Source: JACKBJ01 sp964549495
GTDB taxonomy: Bacteria > Chloroflexota > Anaerolineae > Epilineales > Epilineaceae
Assembly: GCA_964549495.1 (NCBI GenBank)
Contig: CAZJWJ010000016.1
Coordinates: 1-64,000 of the forward strand
Direction: 5' to 3'
Length of the DNA: 64,000 nucleotides
Made by a program: the position numbers and the translations under genes
The notes under the pieces: model-generated
Told to the model about the DNA's origin: nothing
What the model saw: only the letters and a program-made list of their open reading frames with translations
The model's database searches: none
Shown: piece after piece, positions 60,863 to 64,000 of the stretch
Numbering within the stretch: the stretch's first letter is position 1
How the letters are laid out: every line of letters starts with the position of its first letter

Positions 60863-61464
60863 TCCAAGCGCCGGCGCCCGGGGATCTGCGCGACTTCGCC
60901 GGGCGTGTCGTCCGATTGCTCGAGGACTTGGAGATCGCCTACGCGGTTTGCGGATCGATGGCGGCGATGGAGTACAGCGAGCCGCGCCTGAGCATCGACA
61001 TCGATCTGATGGTCTTCATCGATTCAAGGACCTTGTCCCGGTTCGCCCATACCATCGAGCAGTGGGGCTACTACATGACCCCAGTGGAGGTCATCGAGCA
61101 GGAGATGATCCCCATGGGCCGGCCCTTCAACATCATCGATGGGGCGAGTGGCGTCAAGGCGGACATCTACCCCATTCGGGATGCGGGGCTCGAAGGTGCC
61201 GCGATGCAGCGGAGGCGGCGCCGTGCCATGAATCTCGCGCCCGAGCGAGAGACCTGGTGTTTGGCGCCCGAGGATGTGATCTTGTTCAAGTTGCGCCACT
61301 TTCGCCGAGGTGGCGAGGTTGCGCAGAAGCATCCCATGGACATCGCCAAGATGATCGAGGTCATGGCGAGCGAGCTCGATGCGGACTACATCGCGAAGTG
61401 GGCGCCGCAGCTAGGGCTATCGGACTTGTGGGAGCCACTCTGGAAGCAGCGCCCGAATGCGTGA
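60859..61464 (+). CDS. nucleotidyltransferase (AbiEii-like), putative toxin-antitoxin component
   Basis: This 201-residue protein has the nucleotidyltransferase site CGSMAAMEYSEPRLSIDIDLMV near 32-53 with both Asp of DID present. WCLAPEDVILFKLRHFRRGGE and HPMDIAKMIEVM near 130-170 are typical of the domain following the active site in such proteins. It starts with GTG overlapping the partner gene. Compared with the decayed copy at 5645, this one is intact. Confidence 0.8.
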   Translation: MIQAPAPGDLRDFAGRVVRLLEDLEIAYAVCGSMAAMEYSEPRLSIDIDLMVFIDSRTLSRFAHTIEQWGYYMTPVEVIEQEMIPMGRPFNIIDGASGVKADIYPIRDAGLEGAAMQRRRRRAMNLAPERETWCLAPEDVILFKLRHFRRGGEVAQKHPMDIAKMIEVMASELDADYIAKWAPQLGLSDLWEPLWKQRPNA

Positions 61465-61495
61465 GTGCAGGGAACCGTTGGGCTGCGGGAGCGGA

Positions 61496-62185
61496 TCAAC
61501 CCTCGGCCTTTAGCGCCTCGAGCTGGGCGATCCAGTCTTCCCAGGCCGGCGTGCCCACGTGCAGCTCGCCGGCGTGGTGGGCGCGGACGCGGCCCTGCTT
61601 GTCAATGAGGTAGAGGGCCGGCCAGTAGCGGTTCTCGTAGGCGCACCAGATGGTCCAGTCGTTGTCGATGGCGATGGGGTACTGTAGGTCGTTCTCGGCG
61701 GCGGCCTGACGAACCGACGCGATGACCTTCTCGTGATCGAACTCGGGCGTGTGGACGCTGATCAGCACGGCGTCCTTGCCGGTGTGGTCGCGATGAAGAT
61801 CCCGCAACGCGGGATACGTTCGGATGCAGTTGATTCAGCCAAAGGTCCAGAAGTCGATCATCACCACCTTGCCGCGCAAGTCGGCGATGGAGATGGGCTC
61901 CGAGTTCAGCCACTCGGTGGCCTGGAGCTGCGGTGCCAGCGGGCCGAGTGGGGTGGGGCTGGCGGAGGGCTCGGCGGAGGGGCTGGGCGCGGCGGTGGCC
62001 GGCAGGGCGGTCGGGTCGGCCGGCCGGTCGGTGCCGGCTTCGGTTGCCAGGGCAACGGCGTCGGACTGCGCGGCCGGCGACCCTTGCTCGGTCGCCGGAT
62101 CCGGCGCGGCGCTGCAGCCGAGGGTCAGCGGGCTGGCCAGCGCGAGCAGCAGCAGAGAGGCGATCTTGGACCTGAGCTCGGTCAA
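61496..62185 (-). CDS. thioredoxin-like lipoprotein, probable selenoprotein (TGA = selenocysteine 117)
   Basis: One continuous frame of 229 residues is interrupted only by a TGA at 61837-61835 (residue 117). The N-terminus is a lipoprotein signal (LTLGC, Cys near 24) and a Pro/Ala/Thr linker. The thioredoxin fold reads KVVMIDFWTFG-TGA-INCIRT, so TGA replaces the first Cys of the CxxC redox motif (UINC). After it, VLISVHTPEFDHEKV and YWPALYLIDKQGRVRAHHAGE match DipZ/TlpA-like thioredoxins, which have CINC at this place. The SECIS-like hairpin at 61799-61815 is correctly spaced. It probably reduces disulfides or peroxides outside the membrane. A nonsense mutation is the alternative. Confidence 0.8.
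61799..61815 (-). promoter_or_regulatory. bacterial SECIS-like hairpin downstream of the TGA
   Basis: On the minus strand ATCCCGC-GTT-GCGGGAT forms a perfect 7-bp stem with a 3-nt loop beginning with G. There are 26 nt between the TGA and the loop, inside the 16-37 nt window usual for bacterial SECIS. A G in the first two loop positions is the other known requirement. Confidence 0.7.
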
Positions 62186-62262
62186 GGTGGACTCCTGGAT
62201 CGTGGGCGAGCGACTCCTGGCGCTGGGAGCGATCGGATGGCCGTCGCCTTACCCGCCGGGGA

Positions 62263-62290
62263 TTGACGCGACAGGCCTTCGTCTTATACT
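62263..62290 (+). promoter_or_regulatory. promoter TTGACG-16-TATACT for a leaderless arsR-type mRNA
   Basis: TTGACG (62263-62268), 16 bp and TATACT (62285-62290) end 7 nt before the ATG at 62298. The palindromic CCATATGG (62294-62301) overlaps the start and could be an operator. Confidence 0.65.
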
Positions 62291-62297
62291 AAACCAT

Positions 62298-62645
62298 ATG
62301 GCTAAACAAGAGGCCGATCTCGACCGCGTCTTCCACGCCCTGGCCAGCCAGCCGCGCCGGCGGATCCTGGCACAGCTAACCGGCCAGCGCCGCTCGGTGA
62401 CCGAGATCGCGGCCGGCTTCGACATCTCCCTGCCGGCCGTCTCCAAGCACCTGCGCGTGCTCGAGGGCGCCGGACTGGTCACCCGCAGCCGCGAGGGGCG
62501 GGTGCACCACATCCAGCTGCGGGCGGCGCCGATGGCGGATGCGGCCGGCTGGCTGGATCGCTACCACGAGTTCTGGTCCGAGCGCTTCGACCGCCTGGCC
62601 GAGCTGGTCGAAGACGGCCCCGACCCACCGAAGCCGTCCACCTGA
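62298..62645 (+). CDS. ArsR family transcriptional regulator
   Basis: This 115-residue winged-helix repressor begins VFHALASQPRRRILAQLTGQRRSVTEIAAGFDISLPAVSKHLRVLEGAGLV, the classical ArsR DNA-binding fold. The metal-site ELCV(C/G)D box is absent, so it is of the non-metal type usually linked to AHSA1/SRPBCC proteins, as here. The promoter (62263-62290) predicts a leaderless transcript. The next gene follows by 13 bp. Confidence 0.92.
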   Translation: MAKQEADLDRVFHALASQPRRRILAQLTGQRRSVTEIAAGFDISLPAVSKHLRVLEGAGLVTRSREGRVHHIQLRAAPMADAAGWLDRYHEFWSERFDRLAELVEDGPDPPKPST

Positions 62646-62658
62646 GGAGCCAGCCGAG

Positions 62659-63147
62659 ATGCGAGACGACGACTACCTGAAGCGCAGCGAGGTGCGCATC
62701 GAGCGCCGCTTCGACGCGCCGCCATCTCGGGTCTACGCTGCCTGGACCGAGCCGGATCTCTTGGCCCGCTGGATCTGGGCCAGCCTGGGCAAGGAGGTCT
62801 GGGCCGAACGCGACCTGCGCGTGGGCGGCGCCTACCGCGTCTACGCGAAGGTGGCGGGCGGCGAGCACCAGGGTCCGGGCTGGTCGGGCATGTGCGGGCT
62901 CTACGTGGCGCTCGAGCCCGACCGCAAGCTGGTCTACACCCTGCACTGGGACGCCGACGTGGGTTACAACCGCCCGGGCCAGCTGGCCTTGGACGAGGTC
63001 GTCTCGGTCACCCTCGAACCCGATGGCGAGGGCACGCGCATGCGCTTCGTCCACATGGGTATCCCCGACGATGGGCAGAGCGCGCCGACGCATCGTGTCG
63101 GTACGGAGGAGTCCTTCGACATGCTGGCGGCCTTGCTGTCGGGGTGA
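62659..63147 (+). CDS. SRPBCC (AHSA1-like) domain protein
   Basis: This 162-residue START-like protein has a hydrophobic ligand cavity fold: VRIERRFDAPPSRVYAAWTEPDLLARWIWA near 11-40, and SVTLEPDGEGTRMRFVHMGI near 113-132. Genes for such proteins are commonly paired with an ArsR regulator like the one upstream. Role unknown. The ATG at 62659 has GAGGAG about 10 nt upstream. Confidence 0.9.
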   Translation: MRDDDYLKRSEVRIERRFDAPPSRVYAAWTEPDLLARWIWASLGKEVWAERDLRVGGAYRVYAKVAGGEHQGPGWSGMCGLYVALEPDRKLVYTLHWDADVGYNRPGQLALDEVVSVTLEPDGEGTRMRFVHMGIPDDGQSAPTHRVGTEESFDMLAALLSG

Positions 63148-63178
63148 CGGCAGTCGATCGCCGATTGCTCGCGGCAGG

Positions 63179-64000
63179 CTACCGGGCGAGCGACTCCGGC
63201 GATCGTAGGTTCAAGGGCAGATAGAGGCTCGGTGGCTGCTGGCCCCCGCGCCGTTCCCAGATCGATACGCCGAGGCTCTCGGAGGCGACGAAGACCCGGT
63301 CGCCGCGGAGCGTGATGTCCCGGACGCCATAGGCCTCGAATGAGGCCACGAGGCGTATGTGGTCGGGGTCGGCGATGTCCAGGACCACGATTCGGGGACC
63401 GATTGCGCGGTACACGTAGACGTAGATCTCGCCCCGAGTGTCGTCGAGTGCAAAGACGATTTCGCTCTCCCGAACGGGCGTGAAGTCGATCAAGGCGTAG
63501 CGCTTTCGTTCGCGCAGCTGCGATGGGTCGCTGGTATCCAGGACGATCAAACTGGTCTCGCGCGTGCTGTCGTTGGGGAAGACCAGGAGCGAGCCGGCGT
63601 GCCAGGCGATGTCGGTCCGGATCGCCGGGATGGGGTCGTAGCGACTCACGAAGCGCGGATCGGCTGGCCGAGCGAGGTCGTAGACCAAGATGCCCTGGTC
63701 GTAGCTGCTCAGGTAGAGCATGCCGTCACCGAAGGCGCTGCTGACGATGCCCTCGATCGGTAGCTGGACCCGCTGCACGATGGTCGGCTGGCGCAGGTCC
63801 TGGACATCGATCACCAGCAGGTGGTCGGTGTTGGCCTGACGGCCGGCCTTGCCGATGACGATATAGACGAGGCTGCCAGCGGCATCGATGTGGTTGGCCC
63901 TGGGCAGATCGAGCGCGGCTTGGAGCATGGGCAGGGCCGGTGGCTCGATGCCGTAGAACCTCAGCTGGGCGGTCTCCCTGTCCAGCCAGGCCACGCCGCC
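63179..64000 (-). CDS. secreted LVIVD-type beta-propeller protein (partial, 5' end beyond the window)
   Basis: At least 273 residues of propeller repeats (HLLVIDVQDLRQPTIVQRVQL; LIVLDTSDPSQLRERKRYAL; IVVLDIADPDHIRLVASF) resemble the LVIVD family. The C-terminus ends SLYLPLNLRSPESLAR, the YLPL-type motif shared by other secreted proteins of this window. The start lies beyond 64000, so the signal peptide is not seen. The stop is TAG at 63179. Confidence 0.75.
   Translation of the reverse strand, partial: GGVAWLDRETAQLRFYGIEPPALPMLQAALDLPRANHIDAAGSLVYIVIGKAGRQANTDHLLVIDVQDLRQPTIVQRVQLPIEGIVSSAFGDGMLYLSSYDQGILVYDLARPADPRFVSRYDPIPAIRTDIAWHAGSLLVFPNDSTRETSLIVLDTSDPSQLRERKRYALIDFTPVRESEIVFALDDTRGEIYVYVYRAIGPRIVVLDIADPDHIRLVASFEAYGVRDITLRGDRVFVASESLGVSIWERRGGQQPPSLYLPLNLRSPESLAR

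Overview
The window comes from a very GC-rich bacterium, most likely a member of the Chloroflexota (inference). Three things point there. Many secreted proteins carry Pro/Thr-rich linkers and a short YLPL-type motif that I associate with this phylum. The phosphomutase / DUF3090 / SCO1664 gene trio, known from Actinobacteria with the kinase member also reported in Chloroflexi, is present. There is also type III glutamine synthetase, and lipoproteins and secreted propellers are frequent. No rRNA, tRNA, CRISPR array or complete insertion sequence was seen.

Layout. 0.1-5.4 kb: plus-strand housekeeping genes (beta-hydroxyacid dehydrogenase, HTTM membrane protein, two-domain phosphotransferase/kinase, methionine aminopeptidase). 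5.4-6.0 kb: a decaying nucleotidyltransferase toxin-antitoxin-like module. 5.9-8.4 kb: a secreted propeller and a lipoprotein. 8.5-25.3 kb: a long minus-strand extracellular polysaccharide locus of Wzx/Wzy type. It holds Wzz-like chain-length protein, Wzx flippase, O-antigen polymerase/ligase, several glycosyltransferases, DegT aminotransferase, Gfo/Idh/MocA dehydrogenase, the initiating sugar-phosphate transferase and a secreted glycoside hydrolase. The operon head (wzz) has a near-consensus promoter. 25.3-31.1 kb: secreted proteins, including a lamin-tail-domain protein preceded by a striking triple Pho-box-like repeat, and an M23 peptidase homologue with a damaged active site. 31.1-38.8 kb: membrane protein, inositol monophosphatase family, PIG-L deacetylase, hydroxyacyl-CoA dehydrogenase, the main sigma factor, the conserved trio, and ArfB. 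A 159-bp perfect-centred foldback element flanked by TTA/TTAG separates ArfB from a secreted PEP-synthase-like protein.

41.4-45.7 kb is a nitrogen block: glutamine synthetase III and glutamate dehydrogenase, divergently transcribed from two good promoters, with a structured glnN leader, then an orphan HigA. 45.7-48.3 kb: DUF4386 protein, MDR oxidoreductase and a TetR regulator sharing a 36-bp palindromic operator. 48.4-52.1 kb: a large NHL-propeller/von Willebrand factor A secreted protein split by one frameshift. 52.1-52.6 kb: a MntA/HepT module whose HepT lost its catalytic centre. 52.7-57.5 kb: a second polysaccharide cluster (GT4, polytopic membrane protein, Wzt-like ATPase with a probable CTG start). 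57.7-64 kb: leucyl aminopeptidase, lipoprotein, an intact nucleotidyltransferase module, a probable selenocysteine-containing thioredoxin-like lipoprotein with a SECIS hairpin, an ArsR/SRPBCC pair and a partial LVIVD-type propeller.

The most interesting points are the in-frame TGA at the first Cys position of a thioredoxin CxxC motif followed by a SECIS-like hairpin, the foldback element, the Pho-box array, the eroded toxin-antitoxin modules, and a recurring promoter layout (-10 box 7-8 nt before the start codon) that predicts leaderless mRNAs for six genes.
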